This document shows, piece after piece, positions 55,654 through 63,926 of a stretch of 64,000 nt of DNA. This DNA is from Pseudoalteromonas rubra (GTDB lineage: Bacteria > Pseudomonadota > Gammaproteobacteria > Enterobacterales > Alteromonadaceae). The DNA lies in the NCBI RefSeq assembly GCF_005887095.1, contig NZ_PNCI01000013.1, forward strand, positions 1 through 64,000, in the 5' to 3' direction. The first letter of the stretch is position 1; each line of letters begins with the position of its first letter. The notes beneath the pieces are model-generated. The model was not told the DNA's origin, searched no databases, and worked only from the letters and a program-made list of their open reading frames with translations. A program made the position numbers and the translations under genes.

Positions 55654-56862
55654 ATGAAATTATCAGTTCTTGCGCTTGGCCTAAGTGCCGCCCTAATCAG
55701 CAGCTTTGCTGCAAACGCCGGTGAAAACCTGATCACCAATGGTTCTTTTGAACAGTCAGATGCCGTTAATGGGTCCTGGAGTCTGTTCAGAACTTTGCCT
55801 GGCTGGAGCCGCAGCTCCGCTAAGTTTGAAGTTCAGACTAATCGCCTTGGCCTTATTCAGGCACAGGATGGTGAGCAATACATTGAGCTGGACTCAACCC
55901 GTAACTACAGCGCATACCAAAGCGTGGCTACGGAAGCTGGCAAACAATATGTCGTAAGCTTTTACTACTCACCCCGTGTTACTAACAATAGCACCACCAA
56001 TAAAGCAACCGTCTATTGGGACGACCAGGTCATTGCAGAGCTAAATGGTACGCAACGAGGCTGGCAACACTACACCATTACGGTAACGGCAAACAGTGAC
56101 GCAAGTACTTTGAAATTCGTTGGTGCTGGTAACTCAGACTCATACGGTGCACTACTGGATAACGTTTCGGTCACTGCTGACTGTGTTACAGGTTTATTTG
56201 GTATCAACAATTACGGCTCCTCGCAAAATGGTTACGTGTATCACTTTGATGTTGACGCAGGTCAGTACAGCACTGTGTCAGGAGTAACACACACCGCATC
56301 TAACATCGCAAGCAAAGACGGTGTGCTTTATTTCATGGAGCAGACTGACAGCAAGTCTAAAGCTTCTACCCTGTGGGCGCTGGATCTCAATGGTAACCAG
56401 CAATATAGCGTGGCTAATGCAACTTCATGGCCTTTATATCGCTCTGCTGTTACACCAGATGGCGTATCTTTGCGCAGCACCAGTAAAACCTACATGTACG
56501 ATTTTGACATGAACAGCGGTGAAAAAACCGTACTGGGTAAATTGTCTTACTCTGGCGATGACTTCAGCCATGGTGACATTGCGTACTCAGCAGACGGTAA
56601 CGTCCTTTACGTGTTAACCGGTAAGGCACTGTATACGCTGGATGAAGGTAATATGGAACTGACTAAAATTGGTGAGCACGGTGTTAACTGGGCTTCTGGT
56701 CTGGCCATTACCGCCGACGGCAAACTGTACGTCTCTGGTCGCGAAGCAGGTAGCAATGCGCAAATCTGGCAAATGAATCCAGACACAGCCGTTGCAACTT
56801 TAGTGATGGAAGGTCCTGAGCATATTAACGACCTGACCTTTGTCGACAACTTCTGCCGATAA
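55654..56862 (+). CDS. Secreted protein with galactose-binding-like domain and propeller-like repeats
   Basis: 402 residues from the ATG at 55654, with CTGGAG seven bases upstream; an ATG two codons earlier is too close to it. The signal peptide ends ANA (about residue 22). The first domain (about 24-175) begins ENLITNGSFEQ and includes DGEQYIELDSTRNYSAYQSV, a jelly-roll pattern of DUF642/CBM-like modules that bind carbohydrate. The rest has repeats such as GDIAYSADGNVLYVLTG and ASGLAITADGKLYVSG, typical of beta-propeller blades. Two cysteines only. No PEP-CTERM or other sorting tail. Probably an extracellular binding protein. An intrinsic terminator follows. Confidence 0.6.
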   Translation: MKLSVLALGLSAALISSFAANAGENLITNGSFEQSDAVNGSWSLFRTLPGWSRSSAKFEVQTNRLGLIQAQDGEQYIELDSTRNYSAYQSVATEAGKQYVVSFYYSPRVTNNSTTNKATVYWDDQVIAELNGTQRGWQHYTITVTANSDASTLKFVGAGNSDSYGALLDNVSVTADCVTGLFGINNYGSSQNGYVYHFDVDAGQYSTVSGVTHTASNIASKDGVLYFMEQTDSKSKASTLWALDLNGNQQYSVANATSWPLYRSAVTPDGVSLRSTSKTYMYDFDMNSGEKTVLGKLSYSGDDFSHGDIAYSADGNVLYVLTGKALYTLDEGNMELTKIGEHGVNWASGLAITADGKLYVSGREAGSNAQIWQMNPDTAVATLVMEGPEHINDLTFVDNFCR

Positions 56863-56887
56863 CCGGAACATACGCTCTAAATGCTCA

Positions 56888-56916
56888 AAAACCAGCCTGA
56901 CAGGCTGGTTTTTTTG
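56888..56916 (+). terminator. Intrinsic terminator
   Basis: AAAACCAGCC (56888-56897), TGACA, GGCTGGTTTT (56903-56912), with a run of Ts to 56915. Strong rho-independent terminator 26 bases past the stop. The gap on to 57141 has no visible gene. Confidence 0.9.
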
Positions 56917-57141
56917 TATACAAAAAGCGCCCGACCCAGCTGGTAAGGCTTCCCCATCGCCATCCCACTAGGTATACTGACGCGCTTTTAATGAATAGTT
57001 AGTCAACACTGACCTAACTTGGAAATCATTTGGGGACTGGCCACCCGTTCAAAGTATGTCGCTGAATACTGTCATCAACAGTACCTTCGGCATCGATAAT
57101 ATTAAGGCCAAAACAACACATTTGATTGAAATGGGAATAAT

Positions 57142-58578
57142 ATGAATTCATTACCTAATCGCGGTGAGTTTCTGGGCCATCCAAAAGGCCTGTTCTTACT
57201 CTTCGGCACGGAAATGTGGGAGCGCTTTGGCTACTACGGAATGCGTGCAATACTCGTTTTATATTTGGTTGCTCAGGTACAAAATGGCGGCTTTGGTTGG
57301 ACCAACGCCGATGCACTGAGCCTGTACGGTACCTTTACCATGGCGGTCTATCTGACCCCTCTGATCGGTGGTTGGTTAGCCGATAACGTATTGGGTCAGC
57401 GTAAAGCTATCATCATTGGTGGTATCCTGATGGCCGCAGGCCACTTTACTATGGGTATTCCACACAGTCTGGTTGCCGGTATGGAAGAGCAGGTTTTCTA
57501 TATTGGTCTGGCATTATTATGTGCCGGTAACGGTCTGTTTAAGCCAAACATCTCGACTATGGTTGGTGACTTGTATCAGGAAGGTGATAAGCGCCGTGAC
57601 GGTGCCTTCACAATTTTCTACATGGGTATCAACTTAGGTGGTGCGTTAGGTCCACTTATCGCAGGTTATGTTGCTGCACAAATTAACTGGCAAGCTGGTT
57701 TCATCGCTGCGGGTATCGGCATGGTGATCTCCGTTGTTATGCAACTACTATTAAGCCAGAAATATCTGGGTGACATCGGTGTCGTCCCAGCAGCCAAGCT
57801 GTCTCAGCAGCAATCTAACAGCAACACCAAAGAGCCTCTTACCAGTCAAGAAAAAGACCGTATCCGCGTTATCTTCACTATGAGTGTGTTCAGTATTATC
57901 TTCTGGATGGGCTTTGAGCAGGCCGGTGGCCTGATGAACCTGTTTGCCGCTGATTATACCGACCGTATGCTGATGGGCTTTGAAATCCCGGCGTCATGGT
58001 TCCAGTCTCTGAACTCTATCTTTATTATTATCTTCGCACCACTGGTGGCCATGATCTGGCTCAAGCTGGACAAGCGTGAGCCTAACTCACCGGTTAAGTT
58101 TGCCATCGCGTTAGTATTCCTGGCGCTGGGCTTTTTGACAATGATGATGGCGCTTATCACCGAAGGCAGTGACGCTGGCAACCTGCAGATCAGCATGATG
58201 TGGCTGGTACTTTTCTATCTGTTCCACACGCTGGGTGAACTGTGTCTGTCGCCAATTGGCCTGTCTATGGTGAGTAAACTGGCACCACTGCGCCTGGCTT
58301 CATTATTAATGGGTCTATGGTTCCTGTGTACAGCGGTTGCAAACAAGATCGCAGGTTTCGTTGGCTCATTCATCGGCGAAGGTCAGGAAGCAATGAACAA
58401 TGCCATGAGCATTTTCATCGGCCTGGGTGCGACTGCCTTATTGTCTGCACTGGCAATGTACCTGCTTAGCAACAAGCTGGTTGACTGGATGCATGGCGCG
58501 GAAGGTACCAATGATGAGCCGCATACTCAGGAACATTACCTGGAAAAAGAACTGGAGATCTCAGGCGAAAGACAATAA
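57142..58578 (+). CDS. POT-family proton-dependent oligopeptide transporter
   Basis: 478 residues, about 12-14 hydrophobic segments. Motifs EMWERFGYYGMRAIL (ExxERFxYYG), FKPNISTMVGDLY and FTIFYMGINLGGALGPLIAG are diagnostic of PTR2/POT transporters, which take up di- and tripeptides with protons. The charged C-terminal tail (GTNDEPHTQEHYLEKELE) is cytoplasmic. Single gene with its own terminator. Near hppD and fahA, peptide import would feed aromatic amino acid catabolism, though no operon links them. Confidence 0.93.
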   Translation: MNSLPNRGEFLGHPKGLFLLFGTEMWERFGYYGMRAILVLYLVAQVQNGGFGWTNADALSLYGTFTMAVYLTPLIGGWLADNVLGQRKAIIIGGILMAAGHFTMGIPHSLVAGMEEQVFYIGLALLCAGNGLFKPNISTMVGDLYQEGDKRRDGAFTIFYMGINLGGALGPLIAGYVAAQINWQAGFIAAGIGMVISVVMQLLLSQKYLGDIGVVPAAKLSQQQSNSNTKEPLTSQEKDRIRVIFTMSVFSIIFWMGFEQAGGLMNLFAADYTDRMLMGFEIPASWFQSLNSIFIIIFAPLVAMIWLKLDKREPNSPVKFAIALVFLALGFLTMMMALITEGSDAGNLQISMMWLVLFYLFHTLGELCLSPIGLSMVSKLAPLRLASLLMGLWFLCTAVANKIAGFVGSFIGEGQEAMNNAMSIFIGLGATALLSALAMYLLSNKLVDWMHGAEGTNDEPHTQEHYLEKELEISGERQ

Positions 58579-58600
58579 TTTTTTAACTGTGATTCATGTA

Positions 58601-58627
58601 AAAGCCGCACTAAATCTGTGCGGCTTT
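58601..58627 (+). terminator. Intrinsic terminator after the peptide transporter gene
   Basis: AAAGCCGCAC (58601-58610), a 7-nt loop, and GTGCGGCTTT (58618-58627), then TCTATTTCT. 22 bases past the stop. Confidence 0.85.
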
Positions 58628-58731
58628 TCTATTTCTGGCTTGCTTTTGTAAACTTTTAGATACACCTAGGCAGAATTCATCCCTCAGTGAGATCGCCCCC
58701 TTAAAAGTTCCAAAGTGATATCGCTGTCAAC

Positions 58732-58751
58732 AAAGAACTTAAAAGTTCTTT
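58732..58751. repeat. Palindrome in the region before hppD
   Basis: AAAGAACTT-AA-AAGTTCTTT, 9-bp perfect arms. The decamer TTAAAAGTTC within it (58739-58748) also occurs at 58701-58710. It lies about 260 bases before hppD. Possibly an operator; too A/T-rich to be a convincing terminator. Confidence 0.4.
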
Positions 58752-58878
58752 TATATTATATTGTTAAGGATTTTTCTTTTAAATATACCACGGCCAAACA
58801 ATCCAATTTACAGAACGGAACGAGGTTTGTAATCGAAAAAATTATCCTGTTCACTCAATCCGTATAACCCTGATAATT

Positions 58879-58896
58879 TGTACGACAGAATTTACA
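58879..58896 (+). promoter_or_regulatory. TyrR-box-like site upstream of hppD
   Basis: TGTACG-ACAGAA-TTTACA against TGTAAA-N6-TTTACA: 10 of 12 conserved positions with a perfect right half, 111 bases before the hppD start. A weaker copy (TGTAAA-CTTTTA-GATACA) is at 58647-58664. TyrR-family PhhR activates hpd in Pseudomonas. Confidence 0.45.
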
Positions 58897-59007
58897 TTTC
58901 GCCCTCTTGCTAATTCACCCCCATAGCTTCCCCTTTTGAGCATTTTGATTAATCATCCACAGCACAAAACAAATAGCGATCCAGTGCTTTTAAGCGGGAG
59001 TAAGACA

Positions 59008-60054
59008 ATGAGTGAAGTAACAAATCCTCTAGGCCTAGTTGGCATTGAGTTTACCGAGTACGCAACACCAGATGCGGACTACATGGAAAAGATTTTTGCC
59101 GATTTTGGTTTTTCTAAACTGAAAAAGTTTAAAGACAAAGACATCCTATACTACAACCAGCACGACATTCACTTCCTGCTGAACAAAGAGCGCGGCGGTT
59201 TCTCTGCTGAGTTCGCTAAGAGCCACGGTCCGGCTATCTGCTCTATGGGCTGGCGTGTAGAAGACGCGCAAAAAGCGTTCGAAATCGCGGTTGAGCGCGG
59301 TGCAAAACCAGCAACTGATTCAACCCACAAAGACTTGCCTTACCCTGCTATCTACGGCATCGGCGACAGCCTGATCTACTTCATCGACGTATTCGGTGAT
59401 AAAGGTTCTATCTTCGAGCAAGACTTTGTTGACCTTGAAGAGCAAGTGGTTGTTGAAGACAAAGGCTTCCTGCGTATCGACCACCTGACTAACAACGTAT
59501 ACAAAGGCACCATGGAAACATGGGCAAACTTCTACAAAGACGTATTCGGCTTTACTGAAGTTCGTTACTTCGACATCAAAGGCCAGAAAACTGCTCTGTT
59601 GTCATACGCACTGAAGTCTCCGTGCGGCACCTTCTCAATTCCTATCAATGAAGGTAAAGACGACAACAACAACCAGATCGACGAGTACCTGGACGAGTAC
59701 AATGGCCCGGGCGTACAGCACCTGGCGTTTTTGACCAACGACCTGGTTGCGTCACTGGACAAGCTTGACCAGACTAACATTGCAACTCTCGATATTGTTG
59801 ATCACTACTACGACACCATCTTTGACCGTGTACCTTGGGTTAAAGAAGACCGTGACAAGATCAAAGAGCATCAGATCCTGGTAGACAGCCAGAGCGAAGA
59901 TTGCTACCTGCTACAGATCTTCACTAAGAACCTGTTCGGCCCTATCTTTATCGAGATGATCCAGCGTGTTGACGACGGTGGTTTCGGTGAAGGTAACTTC
60001 CAGGCGCTGTTCGAGTCTATCGAGCGTGATCAGGAACGTCGCGGCGTCATCTAA
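59008..60054 (+). CDS. hppD: 4-hydroxyphenylpyruvate dioxygenase
   Basis: Converts 4-hydroxyphenylpyruvate to homogentisate in tyrosine breakdown. 348 residues from the ATG at 59008, which has GGGAG 7 bases upstream; the frame extends 24 codons further without support. The non-heme iron ligands are His159 (IDHLTNN), His238 (VQHLAF) and Glu316 (FIEMIQR), spaced as in Pseudomonas HPPD. The C-terminal helix (NFQALFESIERDQERRG) is the substrate-gating element. Separated by 156 bases from fahA. Confidence 0.95.
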   Translation: MSEVTNPLGLVGIEFTEYATPDADYMEKIFADFGFSKLKKFKDKDILYYNQHDIHFLLNKERGGFSAEFAKSHGPAICSMGWRVEDAQKAFEIAVERGAKPATDSTHKDLPYPAIYGIGDSLIYFIDVFGDKGSIFEQDFVDLEEQVVVEDKGFLRIDHLTNNVYKGTMETWANFYKDVFGFTEVRYFDIKGQKTALLSYALKSPCGTFSIPINEGKDDNNNQIDEYLDEYNGPGVQHLAFLTNDLVASLDKLDQTNIATLDIVDHYYDTIFDRVPWVKEDRDKIKEHQILVDSQSEDCYLLQIFTKNLFGPIFIEMIQRVDDGGFGEGNFQALFESIERDQERRGVI

Positions 60055-60210
60055 TTCTCCTTTGAGAGTAGAAATTTAAAAGCAGCTTGGGGCGATGCCT
60101 TGTGGCTGCTTTTGCCGTTTAATTTGTCTGAGACTCAGGTGTTGCATTGAAAAATCAGAACGCTATCACCACATCTGAGAACAGCCTCAAACTTGCAAAA
60201 AGGAAAGACC

Positions 60211-61524
60211 ATGTCTTTTATCAACGAAACGCACGACATTAATCTGAAAAGTTGGGTTGCCAGCGCCAACCAGACCGGGACTGATTTCCCTATTCAAAAC
60301 CTGCCATTTGCCTCATTCCGCCGCAAAGGCAGCGCTGAAGAGTTCCGTGGCGGTGTCGCCATTGGTGATCAAGTACTGGATCTGGCTGTGGTTGCTGGTG
60401 CAGGTATTTTCAGTGGCGAAGCACAGGATGCAGTAGAAGCGGCGAATGCACCTAAACTCAATGAGTTTATGGGAATGGGTCAAAATTATTGGTCTGCTCT
60501 GCGTCTGGCGTTATCTCGCGCTCTTCGTGAAGGCTCTGAGCACCAGGGCGCATTGGAAGCAGCATTAGTTGCTCAATCCGACGTTGAATATGCGCTGCCG
60601 TGTCATATTGGTGATTACACCGATTTCTATACCTCAATCTACCATGCTACAGCGGTAGGTAGCTTGTTCCGCCCTGACAACCCTTTGCTGCCTAACTATA
60701 AGTGGGTACCAATCGGTTACCACGGCCGTGCTTCATCGATTGATGTATCTGGTCAAAACTTCCCACGCCCGAAAGGTCAAACCAAAGCTCCTGATGCGGA
60801 TACACCATCATTTGGTCCTTGTAAGCGTCTGGACTATGAGCTGGAGCTGGGTATCTACCTGGGTAAAGGTAACGAGCTGGGCGATTCAATCTCAATTGAA
60901 GATGCCGAAAGCCATGTGTTCGGTTTCTGTCTGTTCAACGACTGGTCGGCCCGTGATCTGCAAGCCTGGGAATACCAGCCGTTAGGCCCGTTCCTGGCGA
61001 AAAACTTTGCCTCAACGGTATCGCCGTGGATTGTCACCACAGAAGCGCTGGCGCCGTATCGCACTAACTGGCACCGTAATGAGCAAGATCCTCAGCCTCT
61101 GGAATATCTTGAGTCTGCACAAAACCGTGAATCGGGTGCGTTTGATATCCAGATGGACGTGCTACTTGAAACAGCGAAAATGCGTGAAGCCAATGCAGCG
61201 CCAAGCAAGCTGTCAGAATCAAGCTTTAAGCACAGCTACTGGACAGTGGCACAAATGGTCACTCACCACACAGTAAACGGCTGTAACTTCCTGCCGGGCG
61301 ACATGCTGGGTTCAGGTACTCAGTCTGGTCCAGAGCACGAAGAAGCGGGCTCTTTGCTTGAGCTATCTCGTGGCGGTAAAGAGACCATCACCCTGGACAA
61401 TGGCGAAGAGCGTAAGTTCCTGGAAGACGGTGATAAGGTCATTATGCGTGGCTGGTGTGAAGCGAACGGCTTTGCACGTATTGGCTTCGGTTCTGTCGAA
61501 GGCACTATCCTGCCAGCGAAGTAA
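60211..61524 (+). CDS. fahA: Fumarylacetoacetase
   Basis: Hydrolyses fumarylacetoacetate to fumarate and acetoacetate, the last step of tyrosine catabolism. 437 residues from the ATG at 60211 (AGGAAAG upstream; the frame starts six codons earlier). Family motifs: DFYTSIYHATAVGSLFRP with the catalytic His, PIGYHGRASS, LDYELELGIYLGKGN with metal-binding acidic residues, and FNDWSARDLQ. The usual neighbours hmgA and maiA are not present. A terminator follows, so it may form a two-gene unit with hppD. Confidence 0.95.
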   Translation: MSFINETHDINLKSWVASANQTGTDFPIQNLPFASFRRKGSAEEFRGGVAIGDQVLDLAVVAGAGIFSGEAQDAVEAANAPKLNEFMGMGQNYWSALRLALSRALREGSEHQGALEAALVAQSDVEYALPCHIGDYTDFYTSIYHATAVGSLFRPDNPLLPNYKWVPIGYHGRASSIDVSGQNFPRPKGQTKAPDADTPSFGPCKRLDYELELGIYLGKGNELGDSISIEDAESHVFGFCLFNDWSARDLQAWEYQPLGPFLAKNFASTVSPWIVTTEALAPYRTNWHRNEQDPQPLEYLESAQNRESGAFDIQMDVLLETAKMREANAAPSKLSESSFKHSYWTVAQMVTHHTVNGCNFLPGDMLGSGTQSGPEHEEAGSLLELSRGGKETITLDNGEERKFLEDGDKVIMRGWCEANGFARIGFGSVEGTILPAK

Positions 61525-61555
61525 TCGCAAACGCAAAAGCTTTTCTATAAAAAAC

Positions 61556-61585
61556 AAAGGTGTGCTTAAGTACACCTTTTTTTTG
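61556..61585 (+). terminator. Intrinsic terminator after fahA
   Basis: AAAGGTGT (61556-61563) pairs with ACACCTTT (61572-61579), followed by a long T run to 61584; 31 bases beyond the fahA stop. Confidence 0.88.
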
Positions 61586-61652
61586 TAAGTAAATACTGGC
61601 TTTTTGCATAAAAATTGTTAAAGTGAGTCGTTATTTTTAATTTTTATATGTT

Positions 61653-62750
61653 ATGTTTCGCTATATCAAACGCCTGATCACATCGCTATTTCAACCTAAA
61701 CAGCTAATGATGCGCCAGAATGGCCAGGTTAGTCTGATGGTTGTGCCTGGCTGGTTGCAATTTATCGCACTAGTGCTGGTTTGTGGTGCTCTTACCTGGT
61801 TAGTTATCAGTACATCAGCGTTTTTTAAACAGCAAAAAACGGTTAATGCCCTCCAGGCTGAACTACAGACTCAACAGCAAGCCTGGGCAAAAGAAAAACA
61901 GCTGCTGGCCGAACGTCTGACTGAACAACATACACAGCTTGTCACCTTAAACGAACAGCATACTGTACTTAGTGAAATTGTCAGTGCCCTGCCTACATCG
62001 ATCACTGAGCAAGCAGATACACCTGCCCCTTTACCAGATACAGACAATCAAGTTGATATAGAGCCAACGGGTAATGATGCACATGAGTTTGAAGTACATA
62101 GCGCTGAGCTGGACGATGCCCAAGCCGCTTTGCTGAGAACACTACAAACCATCATTTCGGCACGCCACGACCAGCTAATGGCCGGATTTAACGAAGCAGG
62201 CCTATCTCTGACAACGGACAATAACATCGCACAGGGTGGTCCGTATCATCAGGTTGATGCCACGCTGCTAAATGCACACTACACCCAGCTAATTGATGAT
62301 TCTGTACAACTCAATCAGTTAGAAAACCTATTACATTCAACGCCTAAAATGATGCCCGTTGCGCACGACAAATATTATATTTCCAGCGCTTTTGGCTTTC
62401 GTAAAGACCCCATCACTGGCCGCCGCGCCTACCACAAAGGCGTAGATATGGCAGGCTGGCATAAAACCCAGATCATTGCGCCAGCTGATGGTGTGGTGAG
62501 CAAGGCCGGTAAAAATGGCGGATACGGTAAGTTTATTGAAATTCAACATGCCAATGGTATTGTCACTCGCTATGGTCATTTGCACACCATCAAAGTGAAA
62601 AAAGGCCAGACAGTAAAGCAGTCAGACGTCATAGCGCTGATGGGCAGTACAGGTCGTAGTACCAGTACACACTTGCATTATGAGGTGTTACAGGATAAAA
62701 AGCATATAAACCCTGTAAAACTGGCAAGAGTGCTTAAACGTGTTCAATAA
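61653..62750 (+). CDS. M23 (LytM) family endopeptidase, membrane-anchored
   Basis: 365 residues. One membrane segment (about 34-54), a coiled-coil stretch (about 60-105), an acidic Pro-rich linker, and a C-terminal LytM domain (about 235-360). Zinc ligands are seen in YHKGVDMAG and in the HLHYEV motif (near residue 340), so it should be an active peptidoglycan endopeptidase. It overlaps the bactofilin gene by 11 bases. M23 peptidase-bactofilin pairs shape cells in Helicobacter (Csd1/CcmA) and Proteus. No good Shine-Dalgarno is visible. Confidence 0.9.
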   Translation: MFRYIKRLITSLFQPKQLMMRQNGQVSLMVVPGWLQFIALVLVCGALTWLVISTSAFFKQQKTVNALQAELQTQQQAWAKEKQLLAERLTEQHTQLVTLNEQHTVLSEIVSALPTSITEQADTPAPLPDTDNQVDIEPTGNDAHEFEVHSAELDDAQAALLRTLQTIISARHDQLMAGFNEAGLSLTTDNNIAQGGPYHQVDATLLNAHYTQLIDDSVQLNQLENLLHSTPKMMPVAHDKYYISSAFGFRKDPITGRRAYHKGVDMAGWHKTQIIAPADGVVSKAGKNGGYGKFIEIQHANGIVTRYGHLHTIKVKKGQTVKQSDVIALMGSTGRSTSTHLHYEVLQDKKHINPVKLARVLKRVQ

Positions 62751-63114
62751 AAAGAAAAACTCATTTCCTTTCTCGCTTATTTCTCCCGACACCGAAATCA
62801 CAGGCAACATCCAGTGCGATGGTGAACTGCAAATTGATGGCAAAGTCACGGGAGATCTCAATGTCGCTCAGCTGATAATCGGCGAATCTGGGCTTGTAGA
62901 AGGCAATATTGTCGCCAAGCAGGTGCAGGTGCGTGGCCAAGTTCAGGGCGGGATCAACGCCAACAGCGTTACGCTGGAGCCCAGCGCCAGAGTTACTGGT
63001 GATATCGAACACGATACACTGAGTATTCAGGCCGGCGCGCATATCCAGGGCCAGCTGAACCACCGCGCTGAGCCATCTAATGTCACACCACTGGATAAAG
63101 CCAGCGAAGCTTGA
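62740..63114 (+). CDS. Bactofilin
   Basis: A 124-residue polymer-forming cytoskeletal protein. The bactofilin core (about 16-108) consists of short beta-helix repeats, such as GELQIDGKVTGDL, LIIGESGLVEGNI and VQVRGQVQGGI. Both ends are charged and disordered. Start is GTG at 62740 inside the peptidase gene, with AAGAG upstream. It likely scaffolds the coupled M23 endopeptidase for local cell-wall remodelling. Confidence 0.9.
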   Translation: MFNKKKNSFPFSLISPDTEITGNIQCDGELQIDGKVTGDLNVAQLIIGESGLVEGNIVAKQVQVRGQVQGGINANSVTLEPSARVTGDIEHDTLSIQAGAHIQGQLNHRAEPSNVTPLDKASEA

Positions 63115-63224
63115 ATAGCGTACCCAAAGCGTATCATCGGTAACATTTAATAACACAAAACATAGACTTAGCCTTTCACTTTTGTATCCGATAGTGATAC
63201 ATTTCACGCATATTATTAAAATAG

Positions 63225-63250
63225 AACGAGCTTATTGGGCTCGTTTTTTT
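63225..63250 (+). terminator. Intrinsic terminator after the bactofilin gene
   Basis: AACGAGC (63225-63231), a 7-nt loop, and GCTCGTT (63239-63245), then T5 to 63250. It also bounds the leader of the next gene. Confidence 0.82.
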
Positions 63251-63282
63251 CATCCCATACTAAGCAAATAAAAGGATATAAA

Positions 63283-63891
63283 GTGAAGAAGCATATTTTA
63301 GGTCTACTACTAGCTGCCACGTCTTTGGGTTCTCAGGCTACCGAGCTAAGTAAAAGCTACCTGGAAGTAGGATATGGTGAAACGAGCCTGGATGGCGCCC
63401 CAAGTGGTTCAGATCCACAAGGTTTTATTTTTGCAGGGAGTTACGAATTTGCCAACGGCATTTTTATCGGCCTAAAAATCGATCAGCACTCCGATACTCT
63501 TAATGTTTTTGATGGTTTAATCAATGACGACTACGATGTTGATGAAACCACCTTTAATCTGGGCTACATACTCCACAAGACAGACAAAGGCCGATTTGCA
63601 GCAGGTGCTCAGGTAGGTGAATTTGAGGTGTCCATAAACGGCAGAAGTACTTCAATAGACACACGTCGAGTTTATGGTGAATACGAACATGCGCTTAACA
63701 AACGTTTCAGCGCATTTGCTCAGGTCGGATATGAGATGCTAGACTTCCCAACCGCTATTAGCGACGAAAATGGCGTTTACTTTAATGCCGGACTACGTTT
63801 TGACTTTACTGATCACTCAGGTGTTGTCGTTGAATACACCAATGGTGTGGACTACAACCAGACAGAAGTAAAATACCGCTACACTTTCTGA
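63283..63891 (+). CDS. OmpX/Ail-like small outer-membrane barrel protein
   Basis: 202 residues from a GTG at 63283 with AAGGA six bases upstream. The frame extends to a TTG at 63235, but that part runs over a terminator and precedes the signal peptide. The signal peptide is KKHILGLLLAATSLGSQA. The mature part has eight or so amphipathic strands and ends in KYRYTF, the terminal Phe recognised by BAM. General architecture of Opacity/OmpX-type proteins; specific function unknown. Confidence 0.68.
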   Translation: MKKHILGLLLAATSLGSQATELSKSYLEVGYGETSLDGAPSGSDPQGFIFAGSYEFANGIFIGLKIDQHSDTLNVFDGLINDDYDVDETTFNLGYILHKTDKGRFAAGAQVGEFEVSINGRSTSIDTRRVYGEYEHALNKRFSAFAQVGYEMLDFPTAISDENGVYFNAGLRFDFTDHSGVVVEYTNGVDYNQTEVKYRYTF

Positions 63892-63895
63892 TTTG

Positions 63896-63926
63896 AAAAA
63901 AGGCCTGCTCATTGCAGGCCTTTTTT
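63896..63926. terminator. Bidirectional intrinsic terminator
   Basis: A 13-bp perfect stem: AAAAAAGGCCTGC, TCATT, GCAGGCCTTTTTT. U-tracts in both directions serve the OmpX-like gene and the convergent partial gene. Confidence 0.92.

Noticed and set aside
58936..59007. 24-codon extension of hppD
   Set aside because: HPPD homologues start at the position of 59008, where a proper Shine-Dalgarno is found.
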